Positions 17,398 through 26,777 are shown, counted from the first letter of the stretch. The stretch is DNA of 64,000 nucleotides from SAR202 cluster bacterium bin127 (GCA_002239045.1 MPNN01000004.1:186001-250000), one strand, 5' to 3'. The notes: generated by a model from the letters alone, not told the origin. Program-made: numbers and translations.

Positions 17398-20300
17398 ATG
17401 ACTTTACGGCCTGACGATCCCGAATGCGGCGCGGTGGCGTCGGAGCTTTTGCGGCGGCATGGGGAGTTGCAGGCGGAGGCGAATATCACGTCTGGGATTC
17501 GGGAGTTTCTGGTGCGGACGGGGTTGGTGGAGTCGAGTGATATTCGGGAGGAGATTTCGCCGGCGGAGGGCTCGGGCAACTCGGTGGATTTGGCGGCGCT
17601 GGACACGTTGATCGAGGTGAAGCGGAGGATCGGAAACGGGATTTTTCCGGACGTTGCCCATGTCGCGCAGCTGGATGGTTATCTGACGGCGGCGATGGAT
17701 GCGAGCAAGGGTGTGCGGATCGGGATTTTGACGGATGGGAAGCACTGGTTGTTGCGGTGGCCGGACGCGGTCATGATCCACACGACTCCGCCGTACGCAT
17801 TCATCTTGACGGATGCGGATAAGTGGTATTCGCTGTTCGAGTGGTTGAGGGACAATGCGCTCGTGGTTCGGCGCGATATTGAACCTAGCAGAGAGGAGTT
17901 AGAGAACCAGTTCAGCCCGACGAATCCGTTGTACGAGCGTGAGATCGACACGTTGCGGGGGAAGTACGAGGAGTATTCGGAGTATGAGACGGTGGCGGTG
18001 AAGCGTCGGTTGTGGGAGGATTTGCTTCGGACGGCGTTGGGGGAGGTTGTGCAGGGGGATGAATTCGATGATCTTTTCGTGCGGCACACATATCTGACGA
18101 TGGTGATCGGGATTGTAGTGCAGGCGACGTTTGGGTTAGATGTGAATCAGATCGCGGAGAACGATCCTGAGGACTTGTTGAAAGGTCGTCAGTTTTCGGA
18201 GGCGACTGGTTTGCATGGTGTGATTGAGACGGATTTCTTCGCTTGGCCGATCGAGGTAGGTGCGACGTCGTTGATCAAGACGATTGCGCGTCGGATTGCG
18301 AGATTCGACTGGTCATCGCCACCGACCGACGTTGCGGCGACGCTGTATCAGACAGTTATACCGGCGCAGGAGCGTCGTGACCTCGGGGAGTACTACACGC
18401 CGCGCTGGTTGACGAAGGCGATTGTGGAAGAGATCGTTACTGATCCAGTGCATCAACGGGTACTGGACCCGGCGTGTGGTTCTGGAGCGTTTATCGCTGA
18501 GTGTGTTGAGCATTTCATCGAAGCAGCTAAGAATCAGAAGGTACCCGAGACGAAGTTGTTCGAGTTGTTGCGGGAGTCGGTTACGGGCATCGATGTGCAT
18601 CCAGTAGCGACGCACTTGGCGCGCGCGGCGTGGGTTATAGCAGCGCGGCCGGCGATTGAGAAGAGCGCTAGCACGACGGTCACGGTGCCGATCTACCTCG
18701 GGGATTCGTTGCAGTTGCGGTACCAGAGCCGGGATCTTTTCGCGACGAACAACGTTCCTATTGACGTCGGAGACGATAAAAACACGCAGTTATTGTTTCC
18801 GGTTGCGCTGGTCAATCATGCAGAGAATTTCGACCAGATGATGGTTGATATAGCCGATTACATTGAGCGCGGTGAGGATCCTAAGGTCGCGATGGATACT
18901 GTGCCGCTGACGGACGATGAGACGCAAACGCTGTCGACGACGATTGACAAGCTTGTAGATCTCCATGCGCAGGGCCGGGACCACATCTGGGCTTACTACA
19001 TACGAAACTTGGTGCGACCGATCACGCTGGCACGGAACAAGGTCGATGTAATCGTGGGCAATCCGCCTTGGATCAACTACAACCAGACGACCGATGTTCT
19101 GCGCGACGAGCTGGTGAATCAGAGTCGGAACGAATATGGGATTTGGGCTGGAGGGCGATACGCGACACATCAGGATGTGGCGTCATTGTTTTACGCGCGG
19201 AGCGTCGATCTGTATCTGCGAGATGGTGGTTTGATTGGGATGGTGATGCCGCACAGTGCGTTACAAGCTGGCCAGCATACGAAGTGGCGGACGGGGGAGT
19301 GGAAGTCCCATGGTGGTGCCAGGACGTTGAGCGTGAATTTCCAAGTCCGGAAGGCTTGGGACCTTGAACGGTTGGAACCGAACGATTTCTTCCCGGTTCC
19401 TTCTTCGGTCGTATTCGCTGAACGTCGAGGCGAGGACGGGAAGGCGCGGGCATTGGTTGGCACGGTTCGGCAGTGGGTTGGTGCCACCGGATCAGGGAAT
19501 GTTAGGCGTGTGGATATGGAGATTACGGATACGAGTGCGGGGATAACTTCTCCGTACTCAAAGCATGCGCGACAAGGGGCTGTGTTAGTTCCTCGCGTGC
19601 TCTTTTTCGTGAACGAGATGGACAACCCGACTACAACCCATCTTCCCGGCACTGTTACGACAACGCCCCGTCGGGGAACACAAGACAAAGAACCTTGGAA
19701 GTCGTTGGAATTAACCCAACTACACTCTAGGACGGTCGAAGCTGATCACGTATTCAACGTGCATTTGGGAGAAACGGTCATTCCATACGCGACGTTGGAA
19801 CCGTTGAAGGTGGTTTTACCAATCGATGCCGCGTCCAATGATTTAAAACTCGAAGATACCGGGATTGGGGGCATTCGATCTGCGTCTTTGGGGCGTCGCA
19901 TGCAGAGGAGATGGCAAGACATCAATTCTGTCTGGGAAGACAACAAAAATCCTACAAACGAACTTCGCCTCGTTGATCAACTTGACTATTACGGCAAGCT
20001 TACTTCGCAATTGGCTTGGAGGCATGACAACTCTAGTCGGCCATTGCGAGTGCTATACACCGCTGCGGGTGTGCCTACGGCCGCCATGTTAGAAGACCAC
20101 GAAATCATCACAGATTACAAATTGTTTTGGATAACCTGTCTTGATCGGAACGAAGCAGATTATTTGCTTGCAATCATCAATAGTGAAACTCTCTACACTG
20201 CAGCGTCTCCGCTAATGTCCAAAGGGCAATGGGGAGCGCGAGACCTACAGAAGCACCTTTGGCGGTTGCCGATACCGGAGTTCGATTGTGGGGATTCGTT

Positions 20301-20487
20301 GCATGTGTCGATAGCGGATGCGGGTCGGCAGGCGGCGGTTGGTGTGGAGCGCGAGTTGGAGAATCTGCGGCAACGGTATCCGAGGTTGACGGTTACGATT
20401 GCTCGTCGGGAGATTCGGAAGTGGTTGCGGGAGTCGGCGGAGGGGCAGCGGGTGGAGGAGGTTGTGGGGGCGTTGTTGGGGGGATGA
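17398..20487 (+). CDS. Type IIG-like restriction-modification enzyme (nuclease + N6-adenine methyltransferase)
   Basis: One long chain of 1029 residues combines cleavage and methylation. Near residues 55-75 a PD-(D/E)xK-like nuclease site is suggested by VDLAALDTLIEVKRR. A helical linker leads to the methyltransferase, with SAM-binding motif I VLDPACGSGAFIAECV near residue 355 and the catalytic motif IV DVIVGNPPWINY near residue 550, the NPPW typical of adenine-N6 methylation. The remaining 400 residues should form the target recognition domain, ending in a KGQWGARDLQKHLWRLPIP segment seen in this class. The start is the ATG at 17398; the track start at 17278 overlaps the antitoxin fragment. 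The HNH endonuclease follows 98 bases later. It differs from BREX PglX in size and context. Confidence 0.85.
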   Translation: MTLRPDDPECGAVASELLRRHGELQAEANITSGIREFLVRTGLVESSDIREEISPAEGSGNSVDLAALDTLIEVKRRIGNGIFPDVAHVAQLDGYLTAAMDASKGVRIGILTDGKHWLLRWPDAVMIHTTPPYAFILTDADKWYSLFEWLRDNALVVRRDIEPSREELENQFSPTNPLYEREIDTLRGKYEEYSEYETVAVKRRLWEDLLRTALGEVVQGDEFDDLFVRHTYLTMVIGIVVQATFGLDVNQIAENDPEDLLKGRQFSEATGLHGVIETDFFAWPIEVGATSLIKTIARRIARFDWSSPPTDVAATLYQTVIPAQERRDLGEYYTPRWLTKAIVEEIVTDPVHQRVLDPACGSGAFIAECVEHFIEAAKNQKVPETKLFELLRESVTGIDVHPVATHLARAAWVIAARPAIEKSASTTVTVPIYLGDSLQLRYQSRDLFATNNVPIDVGDDKNTQLLFPVALVNHAENFDQMMVDIADYIERGEDPKVAMDTVPLTDDETQTLSTTIDKLVDLHAQGRDHIWAYYIRNLVRPITLARNKVDVIVGNPPWINYNQTTDVLRDELVNQSRNEYGIWAGGRYATHQDVASLFYARSVDLYLRDGGLIGMVMPHSALQAGQHTKWRTGEWKSHGGARTLSVNFQVRKAWDLERLEPNDFFPVPSSVVFAERRGEDGKARALVGTVRQWVGATGSGNVRRVDMEITDTSAGITSPYSKHARQGAVLVPRVLFFVNEMDNPTTTHLPGTVTTTPRRGTQDKEPWKSLELTQLHSRTVEADHVFNVHLGETVIPYATLEPLKVVLPIDAASNDLKLEDTGIGGIRSASLGRRMQRRWQDINSVWEDNKNPTNELRLVDQLDYYGKLTSQLAWRHDNSSRPLRVLYTAAGVPTAAMLEDHEIITDYKLFWITCLDRNEADYLLAIINSETLYTAASPLMSKGQWGARDLQKHLWRLPIPEFDCGDSLHVSIADAGRQAAVGVERELENLRQRYPRLTVTIARREIRKWLRESAEGQRVEEVVGALLGG

Positions 20488-20585
20488 TTGACCAAATCTA
20501 CCCGAGATACTCACAATAACTGGGAATTGAGGTTACACGTGAGTGTCAGAATCTCGTGCTAAGAATACCGTGAAGGAGCCGTAAG

Positions 20586-21575
20586 TTGGATTGGAGACAA
20601 GGGGCTAGAACCGCTCAATTTCATCCGTCTCTAAGACGGAATGTTCTTGGAAAGTACGGAACGTTATTTTCCGAGCCGATGACTCTTCGCGAGTGTTTTC
20701 AAAGCCAACATGACACGATAAGGGAAATCTGTCGGGCACAAGCTGACGAGATTTACCTTGGGAAGGAACCCAATGCGTTGATTCACGACGCTATCCGCGA
20801 TTTGGTAGAAGACGATTACATTCCGAATCTGATCCTTGGTGGTGAGCTTCCTGAGCAGCACACGAATATCCAGGGCTACGTCGGGATCCGATACCTCATT
20901 CACGTAGACAAAGATCCTCAAGGGTTGATTTGGAAACTGCCTGATCAATTCGAAGAGAACGGTCTCAGCGAATACGCGGAACTAGAGAAGACTGCTGGTC
21001 TGCCTGCTGATGCGACAAAATTGGATCAAACTCAGCATTTCTTGGAGTTGAAATACTTCTTCCCGCAGGAAGTCTGGAACACACAACGTCAACGGCAAGG
21101 ATGGTTGAAAGCGCTAGTCGATAAGGATGTCGGATGGCTGAAAGCAGTCGTCGAAGACTTCCATATGGCGTTCCAAGAAAATGCACGCACGGTGACTACA
21201 TTGATTCATATTGAACTACATGACAAGTGGCAATCCGCAATGGATGTTGCAGGTGAAGTTGGCACTGCCCCACTCCCCGTAGAGAACATTAACGAACACG
21301 GGGCTGTTCGAAAGACCGTTCATTATTCAGCCCACAAGAATTATTTGTTTGGTCGTCAAGAGGGTATCTGCAATGGTTGTCGCGGCAGGTTCTGTTTCGA
21401 ACAGATGACGGTTGACCATATTGTGCCTCAATCCAAAGATGGTGGTCATGAGGCGGCCAACCTTCAACTTCTCTGTCAACCGTGTAACAATCTGAAGGCT
21501 GATGACTCGCACGAAGACCTATTGGCGAGATTAGCTGCTCAGGGGCCGAAGAATGCCGCGTGTTGCGGATGTTGA
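20586..21575 (+). CDS. HNH endonuclease with unrecognised N-terminal domain
   Basis: The C-terminal 75 residues form a zinc-stabilised HNH domain: CNGCRGRFCF, then MTVDHIVPQSKDGGHEAANL, then LLCQPCNNLK, giving two CxxC pairs and the H-N-H residues. The N-terminal 240 residues are not recognised; they are mixed alpha/beta, rich in Asp, Glu and Gln, with no transmembrane segment. The start is TTG at 20586, after AAGGAGCCGTAAG, a good ribosome site. It follows the restriction-methyltransferase on the same strand, so the pair may form one defence module with two nucleases. The final CCGC is an odd cysteine-rich end. Confidence 0.8.
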   Translation: MDWRQGARTAQFHPSLRRNVLGKYGTLFSEPMTLRECFQSQHDTIREICRAQADEIYLGKEPNALIHDAIRDLVEDDYIPNLILGGELPEQHTNIQGYVGIRYLIHVDKDPQGLIWKLPDQFEENGLSEYAELEKTAGLPADATKLDQTQHFLELKYFFPQEVWNTQRQRQGWLKALVDKDVGWLKAVVEDFHMAFQENARTVTTLIHIELHDKWQSAMDVAGEVGTAPLPVENINEHGAVRKTVHYSAHKNYLFGRQEGICNGCRGRFCFEQMTVDHIVPQSKDGGHEAANLQLLCQPCNNLKADDSHEDLLARLAAQGPKNAACCGC

Positions 21576-21618
21576 TGGGATGCCACATCTAGTGGGGATG
21601 AAGACAGTGGCGTTGTTC

Positions 21619-21636
21619 GGGGTATCGATCCCCCGC
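21619..21636. terminator. Short GC-rich near-palindrome downstream of HNH gene
   Basis: CGGGG and CCCCG flank the self-complementary ATCGAT with one mismatch. It sits about 45 bases after the HNH stop, so it could end that transcript, but no T-run follows. Confidence 0.3.
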
Positions 21637-21744
21637 TCGCTTTGATGGCGTTTTGGGCGCCCCTTGCACGTTGCGAAGGGAGCAATTAGCTATCCGTCGT
21701 ACAATGTTCTGAGAGCGTGTGGTGGGTAAGATCGAGGATTAGCG

Positions 21745-22083
21745 ATGGTTCAATCGGTGAAAGCTACTTACAGGGACGGGGTTCTCGAACCTTCGGAGTC
21801 GCTTGATCTTGAGGATGGGGATGTGGTGACGTTGTCGATATCGGTTGAGGGTGGCGCGGAAGATGGGGAGGCCGTCGATTCGGCGTCGGTCGGGAATGGT
21901 GTGGGCGACTCAGCGTCCGTCGATTCGGAAAGCCAGAAGCCAACGGACATCCCGGCCCTACTCGAACGGATCAGACGGATAACCGCTTCGGTGCCGGATT
22001 CTGAGTGGGAGAAACTTCCGAAGGATGGTGCAAGGAATAAGAAGCACTATTTATATGGGCATCCGAAAGAGGATGAGGAATGA
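21745..22083 (+). CDS. AF2212/DUF104-type antitoxin
   Basis: The opening QSVKATYRDGVLEPSESLDL followed by EDGDVVTLSI is the beta-barrel DNA-binding module of DUF104 antitoxins. The C-terminus, WEKLPKDGARNKKHYLYGHP, is the toxin-binding tail often found in antitoxins paired with PIN toxins. Between them lies a serine/aspartate-rich insert of about 35 residues that is not usual. An AGGATTAGCG lies before the ATG. The stop overlaps the start of the PIN toxin gene (ATGA), the standard coupled arrangement. It should neutralise the toxin and repress the operon. Confidence 0.88.
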   Translation: MVQSVKATYRDGVLEPSESLDLEDGDVVTLSISVEGGAEDGEAVDSASVGNGVGDSASVDSESQKPTDIPALLERIRRITASVPDSEWEKLPKDGARNKKHYLYGHPKEDEE

Positions 22084-22496
22084 GGTTGGTCTTCGCCGAT
22101 TCGGGTTACTGGGTAGCGGTGATAAATCGTCTTGATGGGTTGCGAGAAAGGGCTGTGCGCATAGACGCAAGTTTAGGTAACCATCGAAAAGTTACGAGTG
22201 AAATGGTTTTAATCGAGGTGTTGAACCACTTTTCGCGTGGCGGTGAAAATAGTCGAAGAGCCGCGGTGGAGGTCATCGCAGAGCTTAATGCCGATCCTGA
22301 TGTTGATGTGATTCCGTTGACGAGCGAGCAGTTCGCAGATGCGGTTGATCGGTACGGTAGTCGTCTGGATCAGAGCTGGAGCTTGGTGGACTGCTCGAGC
22401 TTCGTGTTGATGGAGGAGCGGGGGATAAGGGATGCATTGGCTTATGATGTCGATTTCGTGCAAGCGGGTTTCAACGCGTTGTTGCGGACGGGGTGA
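22080..22496 (+). CDS. PIN-domain toxin (VapC-like ribonuclease)
   Basis: A 138-residue PIN nuclease that should cleave RNA when freed from its antitoxin. Acidic metal-binding residues are visible in VFADSGYW, SEMVLIEVLNHFS, WSLVDCSSFVLM and ALAYDVDFVQAGF. It is coupled to the antitoxin through a four-base ATGA overlap. The PIN protein at the right window edge has the same signatures (MVDC, DRDFVQEGF), so the two are paralogues. No reason to think it is inactive. Confidence 0.9.
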   Translation: MRLVFADSGYWVAVINRLDGLRERAVRIDASLGNHRKVTSEMVLIEVLNHFSRGGENSRRAAVEVIAELNADPDVDVIPLTSEQFADAVDRYGSRLDQSWSLVDCSSFVLMEERGIRDALAYDVDFVQAGFNALLRTG

Positions 22497-22570
22497 AGTA
22501 GTCGTCTGGTTCTGCCGATGATCAGAAATTGACGTTCGGTTGAGGTGACGTCGGTGGTTCGACCGCGTTG

Positions 22571-22610
22571 GCACCCCCTTTAATTCCCCCTCGGGGAGGG
22601 TGAGGGATAG
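22571..22610. repeat. REP-like GC-rich palindrome
   Basis: TCCCC and GGGGA form a short hairpin inside a stretch reading ccccctttaattccccctcgggga, followed by gggtgaggg. Similar C-rich/G-rich palindromes recur in intergenic spaces of this window. It lies between the convergent toxin and antiporter genes and may serve as a terminator for both. Confidence 0.5.
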
Positions 22611-22615
22611 GTTAG

Positions 22616-24259
22616 TTAGTGCCCCTGCGCCTCTTCAACCACCATCTCGAGGACTTCGTGTGAGGCTATGGAGCCGATGAATTGGTTGGTTTCGGGGTCG
22701 ATTACTGGGAGGATGGTGATGGAGTTTTCGGTCATTGTTTGGAGGGCGTCTTCGACGTAGTCTTCGGTGGTGGCGGTTGGGGTGTTGTGGCGGAGGGTTT
22801 GGGTGAGGGTTGTGGTGTCCCATTCGTGTCGGGGGAGGTAGCGGAGCATGCTGATGGATACGATGCCGGCGAGTTGGTGGTTGTTGGCGCGGTCGACGAC
22901 TACGTAGTCTTGCTGTTCGGGGAGGAGCCACTGTTCGGTGAATGCTCTGACGGTGAGGGATTGGTCGGGGTAGGTTCGGGCAGGGTCGATGATGTCGTTG
23001 ACTTTGATGCCTTCGAGGGCGAAGCGGTAGAGGGAGGGTGGGATCTCGTCAGATGTGGGGGCGTCTACAGCCGGTTTGATGCGCTTTATGGCGCGGCTGA
23101 TGGCGACGGGTGTGATGAGGATGTAGGCGAACATGACGAGGACGAGGAGGGAGAATAGGGATTTGTCGATGGCGCCGGTCTGGAATAGCAGGAGCAGGAG
23201 GGCGATTTCGGCTACGCCTTTGGCCATCAGTCCGGAGGCGGTGGCGAAGGGTGCGTCGAGTCGGGCGGCGTAGGCACCGATGACGGATGCGACGAACTTG
23301 CCGATGAGTGGCACGAAGGTTAGGACGATGATGGTGACGACGGGCAGGACGGTGAAGTCGAAGCTGAGGTGGAGTCCGGCGGATGCGAAGAATAGGGGGA
23401 CGAAGAAGCCCTCTGCGGCTCCGTTCATTCCGGGCATGATGTCGTGTCGTACCTGGAAGGGAAGGATGGAGAGTGCTGCACCGAAGAGCAGTGCGCCGAT
23501 GGAGCCGTGGAGTCCGACCTCTTCGGCTCCGTAGACTACGACTAGGAGGCCGCCGAGGAGGATTCCGAAGGATAGCTGGGGGACTTGTAGGAATCGGTGG
23601 AGCCACTCGATGAGCTTGGGCAGGATCTTGGTGGAGAAGAACCAGATCACGATCGCGAAGCCGATCATCTGTCCGATCAGCGTTGCGACGTCGAGCAGGT
23701 TGAGTGTCTCTCCGCGTCCGACGGCGTGTTCACTGATTGCGAATCCGAATACAAAGAGGGCCATGAGTTCGGCGATGATGACGGCGGTGAAGATCTGGAC
23801 GCCGTCTCGTTCCTTCAGCTTGCCCTCGTCGATGAGAACCTTTGCGACGAGTCCGAGGCTGGAGAGCGAGAGGACGCTGGCGAGTCCGAGAGCTTGGGTG
23901 AATGTGAGTCCGAGATCGAGATCGAAGAACAAGTCGGTTGTGACGGCGAGTGAGACGGCCATCGAGATGACGACTGACACGGTGGCGGCGAGGAATAGTC
24001 TGCCTTTGATGGCTGAGATGAAACCTTTGATGTCGAGTTCTTCGAGTCCGATGAGGAAGAAGAAGACAAATATGCCGAGTCCGAAGATGATTTCGGTCTC
24101 GGGTCCGGTTTCGACGATTCCGGTGAGAGGTCCGAGGATTACTCCGGCGGCGGCGTAGGCGATGATGGAGTTAAGTCCGAAGCGCTTGAATACGCCTTCA
24201 AGGAGCTTGGCGCCGATGATGAGCAGTCCAATGGAGAACAGGGTCTCGTGGATGTGCAA
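22616..24259 (-). CDS. CPA2-type cation:proton antiporter with two C-terminal CBS domains
   Basis: Residues 1-375 form about 12 membrane segments of the Na+/H+ exchanger (Kef/CPA2) type, with LGPLTGIVETG, FFFLIGLEELDIK, and SLGLVAKVLIDEG near the ion site. The last 120 residues are a pair of CBS repeats (VRAFTEQWLLPEQQDYVVVD and VEDALQTMTENSITILPVID) that probably sense adenine nucleotides. The track ORF starts at 24334, but a strong Shine-Dalgarno (AAAGGAGA) sits eight bases before the TTG at 24259, giving the start LHIHETLFSIG, which I use. It should move K+ or Na+ against protons in the cytoplasmic membrane; the ion cannot be told from sequence. Confidence 0.9.
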   Translation of the reverse strand: MHIHETLFSIGLLIIGAKLLEGVFKRFGLNSIIAYAAAGVILGPLTGIVETGPETEIIFGLGIFVFFFLIGLEELDIKGFISAIKGRLFLAATVSVVISMAVSLAVTTDLFFDLDLGLTFTQALGLASVLSLSSLGLVAKVLIDEGKLKERDGVQIFTAVIIAELMALFVFGFAISEHAVGRGETLNLLDVATLIGQMIGFAIVIWFFSTKILPKLIEWLHRFLQVPQLSFGILLGGLLVVVYGAEEVGLHGSIGALLFGAALSILPFQVRHDIMPGMNGAAEGFFVPLFFASAGLHLSFDFTVLPVVTIIVLTFVPLIGKFVASVIGAYAARLDAPFATASGLMAKGVAEIALLLLLFQTGAIDKSLFSLLVLVMFAYILITPVAISRAIKRIKPAVDAPTSDEIPPSLYRFALEGIKVNDIIDPARTYPDQSLTVRAFTEQWLLPEQQDYVVVDRANNHQLAGIVSISMLRYLPRHEWDTTTLTQTLRHNTPTATTEDYVEDALQTMTENSITILPVIDPETNQFIGSIASHEVLEMVVEEAQGH

Positions 24260-24430
24260 CCCGGCGTCTCCTTTCTTGCCGCGTCTTTGGTTAGTGAAAT
24301 GCGACGGTCGCCGATGTGACGGCGGTCGAACCAAAAAGAAGCGGCAAGTGTGGATTTTACGCGAGATATTGCGGGACGGGTTGCTGCTCCCCTATCCCGG
24401 GTTACCAGGAGCGTCCCGCTGCTTTGAGGT

Positions 24431-25255
24431 TCAGTGCTGGCAGTTTTGGCAGTAGTAGGCGGTTCGGCCGGAGATTCGGCGAGCGGTTGTCGGGTTGTTG
24501 CAGGTTGGGCACGCGGAATTTGGGGTTCGGGGGATGCGCATTCGGGCATCGTGGGCATCTACGACGTAGGGGCTGCCGTCGGGACTGGGGTGGGTTGTGA
24601 TGTGGTTTAGGGCGCGGTTCAGGGTGATGAGGATGTTGGCGTGGAGTTGATGGAGACGCGCGAGGCTGATGCGGTTGCAGCGGCGGAGGGGGGAGATGCG
24701 GGTGCGGTGGAGGGCTTCGTCGGCGTAGATGTTGCCGACGCCAGCGAGGATGGTCTGGTCGAGGAGGGTTGGTTTGATGCGGGAGCGTTTGGTGCGGATA
24801 CTTTGGGCGAATTGGTTGGGAGTAAGGTCCCACGGTTCGGGGCCAAGTTTGGGGTAGGCCGTTGTGGGGTCGTCGACGGCCCACAGTCGGGCCCATCTTC
24901 GGGAGTCGTTGAGTTCGATGCGCCGGTCGTCGTCGAGGTAGAAGGTGGCTCGACGGTATCGGAGCGGGTCGTCGTCGGTGTTTCGGATGTGGAGGGAGCC
25001 GGTCATTCCCATGTGGAGCACGAGGTGAGACCGGGATTGGTTGGCGTCGATGAGCGGTGAAACGAGATATTTGCCGCGGCGGTCGAGGTGGCCGATCTGG
25101 GTGTTGGAGACGGTGTTGGCGAAGGTCTCGATGTCGGCGGCCGGAGCGGCGATGCTGTCGGGCCAGCCGATTTCGACGCGTTGGATGATGGTGCCTTGGA
25201 CGTTGGAGGCGACGAGGTAGCGTCGGATGGATTCAACTTCGGGTAGTTCGGGCAT
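24431..25255 (-). CDS. mutM: Formamidopyrimidine-DNA glycosylase
   Basis: MutM removes 8-oxoguanine and formamidopyrimidines from DNA and nicks the abasic site. The catalytic Pro-Glu start MPELPEVESIRR is intact, the lysine in GKYLVSP and the helix-two-turn-helix in LLDQTILAGVGNIYADEAL are present, and the C-terminal zinc finger has CPTC and CQNC. The 274-residue length is normal. The coding strand is unusually rich in C, giving many His, Thr, Pro and Arg codons. It stands alone on the minus strand upstream of the antiporter with about 170 bases between. Confidence 0.96.
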   Translation of the reverse strand: MPELPEVESIRRYLVASNVQGTIIQRVEIGWPDSIAAPAADIETFANTVSNTQIGHLDRRGKYLVSPLIDANQSRSHLVLHMGMTGSLHIRNTDDDPLRYRRATFYLDDDRRIELNDSRRWARLWAVDDPTTAYPKLGPEPWDLTPNQFAQSIRTKRSRIKPTLLDQTILAGVGNIYADEALHRTRISPLRRCNRISLARLHQLHANILITLNRALNHITTHPSPDGSPYVVDAHDARMRIPRTPNSACPTCNNPTTARRISGRTAYYCQNCQH

Positions 25256-25324
25256 GGGCTGGATTATCGCGCCAGCCTGAGCGGTTGCAGATCGAGGCGG
25301 TTAAGGAAAGGACTACTGAGGGTT

Positions 25325-25594
25325 TTATTGATCGTTGGAAGTTTGAAAGTCGAAGCCGCGCCGATTGGTTTCAAGGAGATCCTGCATAGTCACCAAGACC
25401 GTTTGCAGGTCTTCTCCGAATTTGTCCATTCTTGTTTCGAGACGGTCCATTCGCGTTTCAAAACGATCCATCCTCGCATTGGCAGCCAAATTGGTCTGTG
25501 ATAGCTGCAACATTATGTCAGTCACGATAGTCCTGAAGTCCGCCATTTCATCTTTGGTGGAGAATTCTGTGTGAGTGTGTTCGACGGTGGTCAT
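25325..25594 (-). CDS. Small coiled-coil protein
   Basis: An 89-residue soluble protein whose centre repeats the heptad-like MDRFETRMDRLETRMDKF, a clear coiled coil. The N-terminus is acidic and His/Thr-rich. No family is recognised. It sits alone between the DUF5666 protein and mutM on the same strand. Two other small coiled-coil genes occur near 36.4-36.9 kb. Confidence 0.65.
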   Translation of the reverse strand: MTTVEHTHTEFSTKDEMADFRTIVTDIMLQLSQTNLAANARMDRFETRMDRLETRMDKFGEDLQTVLVTMQDLLETNRRGFDFQTSNDQ

Positions 25595-25654
25595 AAGTAA
25601 TTCGGATTTGGTGTTTTGTAGTTTAGATGTTACATGACAAGAGGACTTTTTGGC

Positions 25655-26731
25655 TTAGTTGTCTACAAGCAGACTTTCGGGCCCGACGACTAAGTTGCGT
25701 GGCTGGATGGGTGTGTTGTCTTGGCTTCCACCGAAGGCTATGGCGGCCATGCCTTCGGTAATGTCGGAGAGTGAGCCGGGTGACGTTGAGATGATGTTGG
25801 AGTCTTCGTTGGCGGTCAGGCGCAAGGTGCCTTGTGCGGTTCCTACGGAGATGGTTTGCTCGTTTATTTCGGCGATGGTGCCGTTGATGTTGGAGAGGTT
25901 CGTGGCGTCGTTGCCACCCGGGAAACTGGCGCCGAAGAGTCCGCGGAATCCGCCACTTTGTTGTTCGGGCACGACCGTCAGGTTTACGATGAAGATGCGC
26001 CCGCCTTCCCCTCGCTGCACGGTTCCGGCTACGTTTGTGCCTTCTGTCAGATCGGCGGGGGTTAGTTGACTGATGACGCTTATGTTGGTGTTGTCGGTAA
26101 TTTCGACATCTGTCGATAGGCCGCTGTCGTCGTTGTGATCGATGGTGATAGTTGATCCCGAGATTGCGGAGATGGTGCCTTGGGTCGGGGGCGTTCCGAA
26201 ACCACCGCCGCCCTGTCCGCCGCCTGGAATCTCGATTCCGGATTCCGCTAAGAGTTCTTGCATGAGTTCTCTCATGCGCGTCTGCTCTTCTTGGGTGATG
26301 CTGCCGGATTGGGCTTTTTGGAAGAGTTCGGCTAGTTCGGGGTTGCTAGCCATGGCTTCTTGGATCGCTTGGAAGTTTCCACCGCCGGGTCCGCCGCCAC
26401 CACCGAAGCCGCCCGGTCTGCCTTGGTCGGGGGCCTCGTCGACCACCACTTCAACTACAACGGGTTCGGTTTCGATGCTTTCGTCGTCAACGTCCAGGTC
26501 GGTAGATTCATCGGTTGCGGTCTCGCCGGTCTCGGACGGTGCGGTTTCGCTTTCGGGTCTTGTTCGCTCGGAAGCGGGACGGGTGCTCGGCGTGGGCAAT
26601 TCGCTTCGCGATGCGGCCGGTATAGTCTCTTCATCCTGGTCGGATGGGCCCAAGAGGAGGATTGCCGCGACACCGATGACGATGCCGACGATCGCGACGG
26701 CGGCTAAGAGGATTGCGAACGGGCTCTTCAT
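25655..26731 (-). CDS. Membrane-anchored DUF5666-like protein
   Basis: One N-terminal membrane segment (ILLAAVAIVGIVIGVAAILL) is followed by an acidic, Thr/Glu/Pro-rich linker, a glycine-rich stretch (GGFGGGGGPGGGN), and a helical piece with QEEQTRMRELMQELLAESG. The C-terminal half contains two beta-rich repeats, each with a GTIS/GTIAEI opening and a TI-V-T alternation (ISGSTITIDHND; EINEQTISVGTAQG), as in DUF5666 proteins. It is the last gene of the MacAB-like export operon, 46 bases after the permease. An external accessory role is an inference. Confidence 0.8.
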   Translation of the reverse strand: MKSPFAILLAAVAIVGIVIGVAAILLLGPSDQDEETIPAASRSELPTPSTRPASERTRPESETAPSETGETATDESTDLDVDDESIETEPVVVEVVVDEAPDQGRPGGFGGGGGPGGGNFQAIQEAMASNPELAELFQKAQSGSITQEEQTRMRELMQELLAESGIEIPGGGQGGGGFGTPPTQGTISAISGSTITIDHNDDSGLSTDVEITDNTNISVISQLTPADLTEGTNVAGTVQRGEGGRIFIVNLTVVPEQQSGGFRGLFGASFPGGNDATNLSNINGTIAEINEQTISVGTAQGTLRLTANEDSNIISTSPGSLSDITEGMAAIAFGGSQDNTPIQPRNLVVGPESLLVDN

Positions 26732-26777
26732 GTGGTGGTCACCATTTCATGTTCGATGTTGAGGTTAGGGTCGGTGG

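Noticed and set aside
17398-20487. BREX PglX or DISARM methyltransferase
   Set aside because: None of the partner genes of those systems (brxC, pglZ, drmA, drmB and so on) lie nearby, and the chain carries its own nuclease-like N-terminus.
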